From positions 63,810 through 127,809 of the forward strand of contig NZ_FOIQ01000002.1 in assembly GCF_900110895.1 (NCBI RefSeq): a DNA stretch of 64,000 bases, in the 5' to 3' direction. The position numbers were made by a program, and so were the translations under genes. This stretch comes from Prevotella aff. ruminicola Tc2-24 (GTDB lineage Bacteria; Bacteroidota; Bacteroidia; Bacteroidales; Bacteroidaceae). Positions 53,965-62,882 of this stretch are shown here, in pieces. The notes beneath the pieces are model-generated. The model worked only from the letters and a program-made list of their open reading frames with translations. It made no database searches and was not told where the DNA came from. The stretch's first letter is position 1. Each line of letters begins with the position of its first letter.

Positions 53965-54077
53965 GTCGCTGGTTCAAGCCCATCATCCTGAAGCGCCTTA
54001 AAAAGAGTCCTGTAAATCGATGATTTACGGGACTTTTCTTTTTCTCACGTTTCAAAGTTGCACCCATCTTGCACCCA
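53965..54077 (+). repeat. right copy of tRNA-Asn 3'-end repeat (tRNA remnant, possible attachment site)
   Basis: GTCGCTGGTTCAAGCCCA, a 3-nt insertion, TCCTGAAGCGCCTTA and the following terminator match 44033-44142. There is no D-arm or anticodon arm, so it is not a functional tRNA. Together with the left copy it bounds about 9.93 kb. Confidence 0.8.
54006..54034 (+). terminator. duplicated tRNA-Asn terminator
   Basis: The same AGTCC...GGACT hairpin as at 44071-44099, followed by a T-rich run; it is identical to the left copy. Confidence 0.8.
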
Positions 54078-54194
54078 ATTTCATCAATCAACCTCCGCCG
54101 CTGCTCGTTCCTTCCTACGGAAGTAAACAAAATTTATCAGGTGCTCTGGCGCCCCTGAACACCCCATTTTCAGGGCGTTTCAGCGCCCTCGGGG

Positions 54195-54253
54195 TTTCCT
54201 CCGGGCAAAGTCGGACTTTCCTCCGACGAAACGCCTGCTTTCCTCCGAGCAAA
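54195..54253 (+). repeat. second three-unit 22-nt array (TTTCCTCCGNNNAAA)
   Basis: Units start at 54195, 54217 and 54239 (TTTCCTCCGGGCAAA, TTTCCTCCGACGAAA, TTTCCTCCGAGCAAA) with 7-nt spacers, the same period as at 48217-48275. Here the right half of each palindrome is altered. The flanking 54078-54194 and 54254-54372 contain small GC-rich hairpins but no gene. Confidence 0.85.
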
Positions 54254-54372
54254 CCGTACCATTGCAGGGAGCCTTCCGTAGCCTTGCCTTCGGAAGTGCC
54301 GATTTTGTAAATTTATTCTATCAATATTCACTTTGCCGAAGCAGTTTTATCCCTGAAAAACGTTGAATCAAA

Positions 54373-54562
54373 ATTGGACAATTGGACAATTGGACAAAAA
54401 GTTTTTTCTTTGTCGAAGTCAAGACAAAGAAAAAAATAATTAATATATTATATTATATTAATTATATTATATATTATAATATATAATATAATTAAATTCT
54501 TGTCATTAGCACCGTCTGTTCCAATCGAATTTAAGTTTTGTCCAATTGTCCAATTGTCCAAT
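54373..54562. repeat. large inverted-repeat structure: iterons around an A/T-only core
   Basis: Three ATTGGACA repeats in tandem (54373-54396) face three TGTCCAAT repeats (54539-54562), giving a 26-nt inverted repeat including adjacent bases. Inside is a 13-bp hairpin (54402-54414 with 54423-54435) and then 69 consecutive A/T bases (54430-54498). No coding sequence is present. It could be a fold-back element, a replication-origin-like site or a protein-binding region. Confidence 0.85.
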
Positions 54563-54692
54563 CACCGCGCCAAACAGTAGTAGTTTTCAGTTGCTTGTTT
54601 GGTGTCATATGTTATGATATTTAGGATTTGTTTTTGCACTCCAAAGTATACAAATATACCGCAAAAAACGCCCATATCTCATAGAAAATGCT

Positions 54693-54700
54693 TATCTTTG
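54693..54700 (+). promoter_or_regulatory. -7 element of the exonuclease-dinB unit
   Basis: TATCTTTG ends 7 nt before the exonuclease ATG, which implies a leaderless or nearly leaderless transcript. The region 54563-54692 shows nothing else recognisable. Confidence 0.6.
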
Positions 54701-54707
54701 CACAAGT

Positions 54708-55271
54708 ATGCTTAGAGACTTCATCGCTATCGACTTCGAGACGGCCAACCAGGAACCGTCGAGTGTCTGCTCTGTGGGAGCGGTCATGGTACGTAAAGGG
54801 CAGGTGGTCGATACCTTCTATAGCCTCATCCAGCCAGAGCCGAACTACTACCATTATTGGTGCCAGCGCGTACACGGACTGAGTCAACAGGATACAGACG
54901 AAGCACCAGTCTTCTCGACAGTATGGCGGCGATTAGAAGAACGCCTGACGGATGTGTTCTTTCCCGATCAAGCGACGGAGCAGCAAGAGCCCTCGTGCCT
55001 GCACGAAAGGCTGAGTGCGATCCCATTCGTTGCCCATAATGCACGTTTCGATGAGGGATGCCTGAAAGCGGTTTTCAAGGTCTATCAGATGGACTACCCC
55101 GACTACCGTTTCTTCGACACGCTCACTGCATCCCGTCGGCAGTTCGGCCATGCACTGCCTAACCACCAGCTCCACACCGTTGCCGCAGCCTGTGGCTACG
55201 ACCTGCAGCACCATCACCATGCTCTGGCCGATGCAGAAGCCTGCGCCGCAATAGCATTATACCTCCTATAA
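54708..55271 (+). CDS. DEDDh 3'-5' exonuclease (DNA polymerase III epsilon-like)
   Basis: A 187-residue exonuclease-fold protein. The first acidic pair is in FIAIDFETANQ (Asp9, Glu11), the second Asp is in FVAHNARFDEGCL, and the last motif is HHHALADAEACAAIAL with the catalytic His and Asp. It is a stand-alone proofreading-type nuclease, not the replicative epsilon in obvious context. It lies 30 nt upstream of dinB, so both may act in damage tolerance. Confidence 0.87.
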   Translation: MLRDFIAIDFETANQEPSSVCSVGAVMVRKGQVVDTFYSLIQPEPNYYHYWCQRVHGLSQQDTDEAPVFSTVWRRLEERLTDVFFPDQATEQQEPSCLHERLSAIPFVAHNARFDEGCLKAVFKVYQMDYPDYRFFDTLTASRRQFGHALPNHQLHTVAAACGYDLQHHHHALADAEACAAIALYLL

Positions 55272-55301
55272 CGGTTGAGTTCCCGGATAGAACAAAAGAA
55301 G

Positions 55302-56429
55302 ATGGCAGAGCGGAAGATCATACACGTGGACATGGACCAGTTCTTCGCGGCGGTAGAGCAGCGCGACCATCCCGAGTTGAGAGGTAAGCCCGTCGCCGTA
55401 GGGCACGACGAGGCGAGAGGTGTGGTATCGACCGCCAGCTACGAGGCCCGCCGCTACGGCGTACACTCAGCCCAATCAATACAAGTTGCCAAACGCCTCT
55501 GTCCACCACTGATCATCGTTGAGCCCCACTTCTATAAATACAAAGAGGTGTCACAACAGATACGGAGCATCTTCCTCGACTATACCGACCTGATTGAGCC
55601 GCTATCGCTCGACGAGGCCTTCCTCGACGTAACGGACAACAAGAAAGGCATACCTCTTGCAGTGGATATTGCCAGGGAGATCAAGCAACGCATCAAGGAG
55701 ACAACCGGCCTGACAGCCTCTGCCGGGGTGAGCTATTGTAAGTTCCTGGCGAAGATTGCATCCGACTGGCGCAAGCCCGACGGTCTGACGGTGATACATC
55801 CCGACAAGGCTGTCGCATTCATCGAACAGCTGAACGTTCAGAAGATCTGGGGTGTGGGACAGAAGACGGCCGAGAAGATGCACCACATGGGTATCTTCAC
55901 CGGAGCCGACCTGAAGAAACAGTCGCTGACCCGCCTCACACAGGAGTTCGGGAAGATGGGACATGTGTTCTACGAGTTCGCCAGAGGTATCGACGAGCGT
56001 CCGGTCATCTCGGAATGGGAGCGGAAATCGGTCAGCTGCGAGCGCACCTTCGAGACTGATATCAGCAGCGATGCGGCTGTCACCGTCGAACTATATCACA
56101 CTGTGCTTGAACTGGTACGCCGCATCGAGAAAAGTGGTTTCGAAGGATACACGCTGACCCTGAAGGCCAAGGTGATGACCGCTACCGATGGACATACCGG
56201 CTACCAGTCCTACCAGCAGATCACCAGAAGTATCACCACTGGCTACCTCCTGCGGACAAAAGACGATATACTCCCCCTGGCCAAGAGACTGATGCAGGAG
56301 GTTGACCACTACTCACACCCGATCCGCCTGCTGGGGCTGGGTGTATCGAACCATCGGGATGAGCAGACCAACGAACAGCCACGATGGGTTGAACTGGAGC
56401 TGGAGTTCGAAGACTGGCCCCCCAACTAA
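55302..56429 (+). CDS. dinB: DNA polymerase IV (Y-family, DinB)
   Basis: A 375-residue translesion polymerase. The palm motifs HVDMDQFFAAVEQRD and LSLDEAFLDVT carry the catalytic acids, ASYEARRYGVHSAQS is in the fingers, and the little-finger domain occupies the C-terminal third. The ATG at 55302 fits the family start; an upstream TTG at 55275 does not add conserved sequence. A weak hairpin follows the stop. The nuclease upstream is a plausible partner. Confidence 0.94.
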   Translation: MAERKIIHVDMDQFFAAVEQRDHPELRGKPVAVGHDEARGVVSTASYEARRYGVHSAQSIQVAKRLCPPLIIVEPHFYKYKEVSQQIRSIFLDYTDLIEPLSLDEAFLDVTDNKKGIPLAVDIAREIKQRIKETTGLTASAGVSYCKFLAKIASDWRKPDGLTVIHPDKAVAFIEQLNVQKIWGVGQKTAEKMHHMGIFTGADLKKQSLTRLTQEFGKMGHVFYEFARGIDERPVISEWERKSVSCERTFETDISSDAAVTVELYHTVLELVRRIEKSGFEGYTLTLKAKVMTATDGHTGYQSYQQITRSITTGYLLRTKDDILPLAKRLMQEVDHYSHPIRLLGLGVSNHRDEQTNEQPRWVELELEFEDWPPN

Positions 56430-56560
56430 GGGTGATCGCGACATCACCTACGGAGGGGTGTTTTACGGATATTGAGGGTTTTAAGGGTGAAAAAATGATG
56501 TTTTGCGCATTTTGAGGAAAAACAAACGCAAAATTCTTTTTTTATATCAAACATTACGCT

Positions 56561-56568
56561 TATCTTTG
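56561..56568 (+). promoter_or_regulatory. -7 element of the amino-sugar operon
   Basis: TATCTTTG, 72 nt before the ROK kinase ATG; a T-rich stretch lies at the -33 distance without a clear TTTG. Confidence 0.6.
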
Positions 56569-56640
56569 CACCAGATTTTTCACATAAATAGATTGTAACA
56601 TACTGATAACTAAAAACCTTCTTTACCAAAAAAAAGAGTT

Positions 56641-57462
56641 ATGAAGATTGGAATTGATTTAGGAGGCACTAACATTCGAGTTGGACTTGTTGACCAAAAC
56701 CGACTCATCAGCAAACAGACCGCACCCTGTCCGAAGGGCACGGAGAAAGAAGTGTTGGAACAGATTCTCGCACTTATCAAAAAGGTGATGTCGGAAGAAG
56801 TAACATCAATTGGCGTAGGCGTTCCCTCTGTCGTGGACCGCGAAAGAGGGATCGTCTACAATGTTGCCAACATCCCGTCGTGGAAAGAAGTACATCTCAG
56901 ACAGATTCTTGAGGACGAGTTCCACAGACCAGCTTTTATCAACAACGACGCTAACTGCTTTACCCTGGGTGAGCATTACTTCGGGGAAGGAAAAAACTAC
57001 AACGACTTTGTCGGACTGACCATCGGTACAGGTATCGGCACTGGTCTTATCTTTAACGGGAAACTGTACAACGGACACAACACGGGAGCTGGCGAGATCG
57101 GTTCGCTGCCTTTCAAGGGAAAGGACTATGAGCATTTCTGCGCCAGCCGATTCTTCGACGCCTTTGAGACAACAGGTGTCGAGTTAGGGGAAAAAGCGAG
57201 AGAGAATGATGGACAGGCACTGAAAACATGGTGCCTCTTCGGTGATAACCTCGGCTGCCTGATGGAGGCTATCCTTTATGCCTATGATCCACAAGCCATC
57301 CTATTGGGCGGAGGGATCACCGAAGCGTTCCCCTATTTCAAGGACGCGATGTACCAACGCCTCAAGGAGTTCCCTTATCAGGAGTCGGTAACCCGCTTGC
57401 ACATCGCTCCCTCTAAACTGAAAGACGCAGCCCTGCTGGGTGCTGCCATGTTAGACGAATAA
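56641..57462 (+). CDS. ROK family sugar kinase
   Basis: A 273-residue cytoplasmic kinase with KIGIDLGGTNIRVGLVD (phosphate-binding), FINNDANCFTLGEHYFGEG, TIGTGIGTGLIFNGKLY and GAGEIGS. The catalytic Asp is the one in INNDAN. The cysteine-rich zinc motif found in many ROK members is absent. The rest of the operon handles hexosamines, so glucosamine or N-acetylglucosamine is the likely substrate; glucose remains possible. It is the first gene of the unit, followed by the GH2 gene after 17 nt. Confidence 0.87.
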   Translation: MKIGIDLGGTNIRVGLVDQNRLISKQTAPCPKGTEKEVLEQILALIKKVMSEEVTSIGVGVPSVVDRERGIVYNVANIPSWKEVHLRQILEDEFHRPAFINNDANCFTLGEHYFGEGKNYNDFVGLTIGTGIGTGLIFNGKLYNGHNTGAGEIGSLPFKGKDYEHFCASRFFDAFETTGVELGEKARENDGQALKTWCLFGDNLGCLMEAILYAYDPQAILLGGGITEAFPYFKDAMYQRLKEFPYQESVTRLHIAPSKLKDAALLGAAMLDE

Positions 57463-57479
57463 TCAATCGCATTAAGGAT

Positions 57480-60023
57480 ATGAAACACCGAAAAATAAGT
57501 ATTCTCACGGCCATCTGCTTCTGCACATTAGGTGCACAGGCACAGACCACAGAACTGCTTGACGGATGGGAGTGCCAGTCGTCGGCCATCGTCGGCACAG
57601 ACGGAGCCGCCCTCTCTACCGGCAAGGAATCATCCGCATCCTGGTATGCCACTCATGTCCCTTCGACGGTCATGGGCACTCTCGTTGCCAACGGGGAGTA
57701 TCCGAGACTGTTGGAGAGAGATAACTATAAGCAATACAACAACAGTCGGTTCCTCGTACCCTGGTTCTTCAAGAAGAACTTCCGTCTGGACGGACTGAAG
57801 GATCATGAGCATGTCAGACTGCTCTTCGAGGGACTGGGCTACAGCGCCAACATCTATCTGAATGGAAAACTGGTAGCCTCGCGCGATACCGTACGAGGGC
57901 CGTTCAGCACCTTTGCCGTCGATGTCACAGGCACAGCCAAGGAGGAGAACACCCTGGTGGTGGAGACCTTCAAATGCAACCCCGGTGACTTCAATATCGG
58001 CTTCGTAGACTGGAACCCGCGCCCACTGGACGAGAGCATGGGTATCGTCCGTCCAGTAAGCGTGCAGCGTTGTGGTGACGTGGTGATTGAGTCACCGCGT
58101 GTCTGTTCACGAGTCAACCTGAACACCATGAAGGAGGCTTGGTTGGACGTGGAGGCCCAACTGCGCAACCTGAGCGACCACGACGTCAGCGGTCAACTGG
58201 TATGCACCTTCGAGGGTCAGGAATATGCCCTACCCGTCACCCTGCGTGCAGGACAAGTCAGGACGGTCCGACTGGACGAGAACGAGATGGCAGCCTTGCA
58301 TGTGATGAACCCGCGCCTCTGGTGGTGCTACACCATGGGCAAGCCCGAGATGTACGACCTGTCGCTGGCGTTCAAGGCCGACCAGACCCTGAGCGACACC
58401 AAAGAGGTACGCTTCGGCATCCGTGAGGTAGGCAGCTTCATCACCAACGACGGCTACCGTGCCTTCACCCTCAACGGGCAGCGCATCCAGCTCCTCGGTG
58501 CCGGCTGGACCGACGATATCTTCCTGCGCGATGATGCCGCCAGCTACGACCGTCAGCTGGAGCTGGTCAAGCAGATGAACATGAACACCGTTCGTCTGGA
58601 GGGCTTCTGGGGAACATCTCAGGCACTCTACGACCTGTGCGACGAGAAGGGAATCCTGCTGCTCGCCGGATGGAGCTGCTTCTGGGAGTGGGACTCTTAC
58701 CTGGGTAAGCCCTGCGACGAGCGATACGGTGGCATCCTCACCGACGAGGAGGCTCAGCTGATCGCAAGGGAATATGACGACCAGCTGCGCTACCTGCGCA
58801 ACCATCCGTCGATCATCGCCTGGTTTGTCGGCAGCGACAAGCTGCCTATCCCTGCCCTGGAGTATCACTATGAGTGGGCACGGAAAGTCATCGACGACCG
58901 TCCTTATATCATCTCCGCCAAGGAGATGGAAAGTAATCTCTCTGGCACATCCGGCACCAAGATGGCTGGTCCCTACGACTACGTAGCACCATCCTACTGG
59001 TATGCCGAGGAGGCACCGGGCGGTGCCTTCGGCTTCAACACCGAGACAGGCATCGGTGCCCAACTCCCTGTCAAGGAGTCGTTACAGCAGATGCTCGGCA
59101 ACAAGCTATGGCCGCTCGACAGCACATGGAACTACCTCTGCACCTCTGCCGCTGAGGCATTCAACAACCTCGACATCCTGAAGGAGACCGTCGCCAACCG
59201 CTATGGTGAGGCCAAGGATATCGACGACTTCCTCAGGAAGGCAAACATGGTGAACTACGACGGTACCAGAGCCATGTTCGAGTCTTTCAGATACAACAGT
59301 CCGAAGGCGACAGCTCTGATCCAGTGGATGCTGAACGCTGCACGTCCGAGTCTCTACTGGCAGCTCTACGACCATTTCCTGCGGCCTAACGCTTCTTTCT
59401 ATAGTGTGAAGAAGGCCTGTGAGCCCGTTCAGCTGATCTACAGTCACTTGAACCGTGACGTCCGTGCCGTCAACAGCACCCTCCAGCCTGTCACCATCAC
59501 GGCCACCATGAAGGTCTATGGCGTCAGCGGAAAGGCATTAGGCAATAAAAAGGTGACCGTGACCGTTCCGGCACTGGGCTCCGTCAAAGCCTTCGACACC
59601 GTGGAGCTGACAGAGGACAACGGTTATCTCTTCCTCAGCTGTCAGGCTGACGGAAAGACCATCGCAGAGAACGAGTATGCCCTGGCCACCACCAACGATG
59701 TCTACGACTGGCCTAAGTCCGACTGGACCAGAACCCCGATACTGAAACATGCCGACCATACCGCCATCGGCGGTCAGCAGCCTGCTAAGTGCAAGGTGAA
59801 GGTCAAGGAGGCACAGGGACGACAGATTCTGCTGACCGTCAGCAACCCCTCCGACCAGGTGGCTTATCTGCTCCGTATCGTCCTCAAGGACAAGAAGGGA
59901 AAGATCATCGACGGTGTGACCTTCAGTGACAACTATATCACCATCGAGCCCCGTGGCGAGAAGACCGTCAGCTGCGTGTTGCCCCGTGATGTGAAGTTCG
60001 CAGCCGACGTACTGAGCTATTAA
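57480..60023 (+). CDS. GH2 exo-beta-D-glucosaminidase-like enzyme
   Basis: An 847-residue secreted enzyme with a signal peptide (about 1-21, GAQAQ), jelly-roll and immunoglobulin-like domains, a TIM barrel (about 310-600) and a C-terminal sandwich. The acid/base position reads WFVGSDKLP (Asp453) instead of the usual GH2 Asn-Glu, and the nucleophile is in GFNTETGIG (Glu522). That GSD plus NTETG pair is known from the CsxA-type exo-glucosaminidases, which remove GlcN from chitosan oligomers. It sits with GH20 and an amino-sugar deacetylase-like gene, which supports the call; a mannosidase role is less likely. Confidence 0.85.
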   Translation: MKHRKISILTAICFCTLGAQAQTTELLDGWECQSSAIVGTDGAALSTGKESSASWYATHVPSTVMGTLVANGEYPRLLERDNYKQYNNSRFLVPWFFKKNFRLDGLKDHEHVRLLFEGLGYSANIYLNGKLVASRDTVRGPFSTFAVDVTGTAKEENTLVVETFKCNPGDFNIGFVDWNPRPLDESMGIVRPVSVQRCGDVVIESPRVCSRVNLNTMKEAWLDVEAQLRNLSDHDVSGQLVCTFEGQEYALPVTLRAGQVRTVRLDENEMAALHVMNPRLWWCYTMGKPEMYDLSLAFKADQTLSDTKEVRFGIREVGSFITNDGYRAFTLNGQRIQLLGAGWTDDIFLRDDAASYDRQLELVKQMNMNTVRLEGFWGTSQALYDLCDEKGILLLAGWSCFWEWDSYLGKPCDERYGGILTDEEAQLIAREYDDQLRYLRNHPSIIAWFVGSDKLPIPALEYHYEWARKVIDDRPYIISAKEMESNLSGTSGTKMAGPYDYVAPSYWYAEEAPGGAFGFNTETGIGAQLPVKESLQQMLGNKLWPLDSTWNYLCTSAAEAFNNLDILKETVANRYGEAKDIDDFLRKANMVNYDGTRAMFESFRYNSPKATALIQWMLNAARPSLYWQLYDHFLRPNASFYSVKKACEPVQLIYSHLNRDVRAVNSTLQPVTITATMKVYGVSGKALGNKKVTVTVPALGSVKAFDTVELTEDNGYLFLSCQADGKTIAENEYALATTNDVYDWPKSDWTRTPILKHADHTAIGGQQPAKCKVKVKEAQGRQILLTVSNPSDQVAYLLRIVLKDKKGKIIDGVTFSDNYITIEPRGEKTVSCVLPRDVKFAADVLSY

Positions 60024-60037
60024 AACGACAGAAGCCT

Positions 60038-61198
60038 ATGACCAAGCTCATCCTCTCGACAGACTTCACGGAGACCTACGCGACCAAGCTGTTACGCGGC
60101 ATCCTGAAATACTCCCATCAGACAGAGCCTTGGGTCATCTGCCGCATGCCACCGTCGTTCCGTAAGACATACGGCATCCCGAAGGTCGTGGAATGGGCCA
60201 AGAACTGGGATGCCGATGCCATCATCGCACAGTTTGAGCCCGACGACGAGGTGTCGCTCTTCAAGGAGGCCGGCATCATCGCCATCGCTCAGGACTATAA
60301 ACAGCGGTTCACAGAGATTCCCAATATCACCAGCGACTATACCGCTTCGGGAAAGAAGGCCGCCGAGTTCTACTTCATCAAGGGCTTCAAGCACTTTGCC
60401 TATTACGGTTACGAGGATGTGATATGGAGCGATGAGCGCGGAAAAGGCTTCAGGGATTATCTGACAGAGAACGGCATCAGCGACAAGTATATCTTCGAGT
60501 TCAAGAAACAGAGTCTCGACGAGCTCTGGCACTACGAGAGTCAGCCACTGAAAGAGTGGCTGTCGGCCCTTCCCAAGCCCGTCGCTATCTTTGCCTGCGA
60601 CGACACAAGAGCGAACATCATCATCGAGCTCTGTAACACGATGTCGCTGCGCGTGCCCGTCGACGTGGCCGTGCTCGGCGTCGACAACGACGATCTCACC
60701 TGCCGACTCTCCTATCCGGAGCTGTCGAGCATGGACCTCGATGTGGAGAAGGCCGGCTACGAGACAGCCGATCTGATCATGAAGATGAAGGAACACTGGG
60801 ACATGAAGCCCAATGACATCATCGTCCATGATACCGGCATCACCGAGCGGACCTCTACCGACATCTTTGCTACGACCAATCCCAATGTGTTAAAAGCGTT
60901 GTGGTATATCCACACAAATATCTCTCATCCAATCTGTGTCGGCGATGTCGTCGCACAGGTGTCAGTGTCGCGTCGCCTCCTGGAACAAGAGTTCCGGGAG
61001 GAGACCAGCGTCACCATCTACGACTACATCTCCAAGCTCCGTATGGAGAAACTCGCCCAACTGCTACTGACTACCAACGAGCCACTCGACATGCTGGCTG
61101 TCATGGTCGGCCTCAACGATGCCAAGAACCTGGCTCGTCAGTTCAAGGCATATAAAGGGATGACACCACTGGAATATAAGAAAAAATATAAAATCTGA
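60038..61198 (+). CDS. XylR-type regulator: LacI-like sensor fused to AraC helix-turn-helix
   Basis: A 386-residue regulator. The first 270 residues resemble the periplasmic-binding-protein fold of LacI/XylR sensors (LLRGILKYSHQ, AIFACDDTRANIIIELCNTMSLRVPVDVAVLGVDNDDLTCRLSYPELSSMDLDVEKAGYETADLI). The last 100 residues form an AraC domain (VVAQVSVSRRLLEQEFREETSVTIYDYISKLRMEKLAQLL ... GMTPLEYKKKYKI). It lies between GH2 and GH20 in the same operon and probably senses an amino sugar. No membrane or export signal is present. Confidence 0.9.
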   Translation: MTKLILSTDFTETYATKLLRGILKYSHQTEPWVICRMPPSFRKTYGIPKVVEWAKNWDADAIIAQFEPDDEVSLFKEAGIIAIAQDYKQRFTEIPNITSDYTASGKKAAEFYFIKGFKHFAYYGYEDVIWSDERGKGFRDYLTENGISDKYIFEFKKQSLDELWHYESQPLKEWLSALPKPVAIFACDDTRANIIIELCNTMSLRVPVDVAVLGVDNDDLTCRLSYPELSSMDLDVEKAGYETADLIMKMKEHWDMKPNDIIVHDTGITERTSTDIFATTNPNVLKALWYIHTNISHPICVGDVVAQVSVSRRLLEQEFREETSVTIYDYISKLRMEKLAQLLLTTNEPLDMLAVMVGLNDAKNLARQFKAYKGMTPLEYKKKYKI

Positions 61199-61204
61199 CC
61201 AACA

Positions 61205-62863
61205 ATGAAAAGAATCTATTCGCAGGTCTGCCTGACCATCGGCATCCTCTGTTCAACGGTGCTGACCGCCCATGCACAGGTCACCGCAGATTATCAGGTG
61301 GTACCTCTCCCTGACCAGATCGTCATGCAGAAGGGGAAACCGTTTGTCCTTGACAAGAACACCGTCATCATAGCCGATAACGACGGAGCGATGACACGCA
61401 ACGCCCAGTTCCTCCAGGAGTACATCCGTACCAACACCGGTATCGAGGTGCAGATGGGAAGCGGTAAGGTGAAGAACGCCATCACGCTCCGACTGGACCA
61501 GACCGTCCCGTCGAAGGAGGGCTATCGTGTCAGCATCAGTCAGAAAGGCATCAGCATCAGCGGTGCGACACCTGCCGGTGTCTTCTACGGTATCCAGATG
61601 CTCAGGAAGGCGCTGCCCTGCGACAGTGTACGGGAGCAGGTGATCCTGCCCGCCGCCACCATCGCCGACAGTCCACGCTTCGGCTATCGGGGCATGCACC
61701 TTGACGTGTGCCGTCATTTCTTCGACACGGACTTCGTCAAGGAATACATCGACCTGCTGGCCTTGCACAACATGAACGTGTTTCACTTCCACCTGACAGA
61801 CGATCAGGGCTGGAGAATAGAGATCAAACGCTACCCCAAACTCACGGAGGTCGGTGGCTACCGTTCAGGAACTGTTCTGGGCCGTAACTCAAGCGTCGAC
61901 GACCATACCCGTTACGGTGGCTACTACACCCAGGAGCAGTTGCGCGATATCGTGAAGTATGCCGAGGAGCGCCATATCACCGTCATCCCCGAAATCGAGA
62001 TGCCCGGTCATACGTTAGCCATCCTGGCCAGCTACCCGGAGCTCGGCTGTACCGGTGGACCCTACGAGGTAGGTCATTTCTGGGGCATCTATAGCGATAT
62101 CCTCTGTGCCGGTAAGGAGGAGACCTTCGCCTTCATGGAGGGGGTGCTCGACGAGGTGATGGACATCTTCCCATCAAAGTATATCCATATCGGCGGTGAC
62201 GAGGCACCCAAGACGAAATGGGAGAAATGCCCTCTCTGCCAGAAGCGTATCGATGAGGAGCAGATCAAGAGCGATGGTAAGGTCAGTGCAGAGGATCTGC
62301 TACAGGGCTATTTCACCCGTCGCATCAACAAATACCTGACCCAGCATGGGCGCCGTCTCATCGGTTGGGACGAGATTGCCGACTTCGGCATCGACACCAC
62401 CGCCACCATCATGTCGTGGCAAGGATCGGAGCCAGGCATCAAGGCCGCAGCGAAGGGCTTCGACGTGATCATGGCTCCGTCGGACTATGCTTACTTCGAC
62501 AAATACCAGATCGATGACGACTACTTCGAGCCGAAGCTCATCGGCGGTTGTCTCACCGTAGAGAAAGTGTACAACTACGAGCCGCTGAGCGATACCGCGG
62601 CCCCACAGGATGCCAGCCATATCCTGGGTGTTCAGGCGAACCTCTGGACGGAGTATATCCCCATCAAGGAACTGGCCGAGTATCAGGTGCTGCCACGTAT
62701 GGCAGCCCTGGCGGAAGTGCAATGGCTGGATCCCGCGAAGAAAGACTACCAGCAGTTCCTCCCGCGTCTCGACAGACTCGTACAGCTCTACCGCAAATAC
62801 GGCCTTACCTATGGCTTGCATGTATGGCCCGAGCTATACAAACAAAACAGAGAAGTTTTTTAA
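61205..62863 (+). CDS. GH20 beta-N-acetylhexosaminidase
   Basis: A 552-residue secreted enzyme. A signal peptide (about 1-25, TAHAQ) precedes the GH20b domain (about 27-150) and the catalytic barrel starting FGYRGMHLDVCRHFFD. The catalytic Asp-Glu pair is in HIGGDEAP (Asp332, Glu333). IPEIEMPGHTLA and SWQGSEPG are also typical. It releases terminal GlcNAc or GalNAc by substrate-assisted catalysis. It follows the regulator by 6 nt. Cysteines at CPLCQK are close to the active-site loop, as in several Bacteroidota members. Confidence 0.93.
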   Translation: MKRIYSQVCLTIGILCSTVLTAHAQVTADYQVVPLPDQIVMQKGKPFVLDKNTVIIADNDGAMTRNAQFLQEYIRTNTGIEVQMGSGKVKNAITLRLDQTVPSKEGYRVSISQKGISISGATPAGVFYGIQMLRKALPCDSVREQVILPAATIADSPRFGYRGMHLDVCRHFFDTDFVKEYIDLLALHNMNVFHFHLTDDQGWRIEIKRYPKLTEVGGYRSGTVLGRNSSVDDHTRYGGYYTQEQLRDIVKYAEERHITVIPEIEMPGHTLAILASYPELGCTGGPYEVGHFWGIYSDILCAGKEETFAFMEGVLDEVMDIFPSKYIHIGGDEAPKTKWEKCPLCQKRIDEEQIKSDGKVSAEDLLQGYFTRRINKYLTQHGRRLIGWDEIADFGIDTTATIMSWQGSEPGIKAAAKGFDVIMAPSDYAYFDKYQIDDDYFEPKLIGGCLTVEKVYNYEPLSDTAAPQDASHILGVQANLWTEYIPIKELAEYQVLPRMAALAEVQWLDPAKKDYQQFLPRLDRLVQLYRKYGLTYGLHVWPELYKQNREVF

Positions 62864-62882
62864 ATACCAAAGCACTATATAT

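Noticed and set aside
53965..53999. Second tRNA-Asn gene
   Set aside because: Only the T-arm and acceptor 3' strand are present; no D-arm or anticodon arm precedes them.
53840..54130. 96-codon minus-strand frame across the right repeats
   Set aside because: It reads antisense through a receptor fragment, a tRNA remnant and a terminator; it cannot be an evolved gene.
56431..56448. Terminator after dinB
   Set aside because: The GGTGAT/ATCACC stem is only 6 bp and no T run follows directly.
58230..59063. 277-codon minus-strand frame inside the GH2 gene
   Set aside because: Antisense to the catalytic region of GH2; composition typical of reverse reading of GC-rich coding sequence.
60092..60829. 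245-codon minus-strand frame inside the XylR-type regulator gene
   Set aside because: Antisense shadow; no start signal or recognisable domain.
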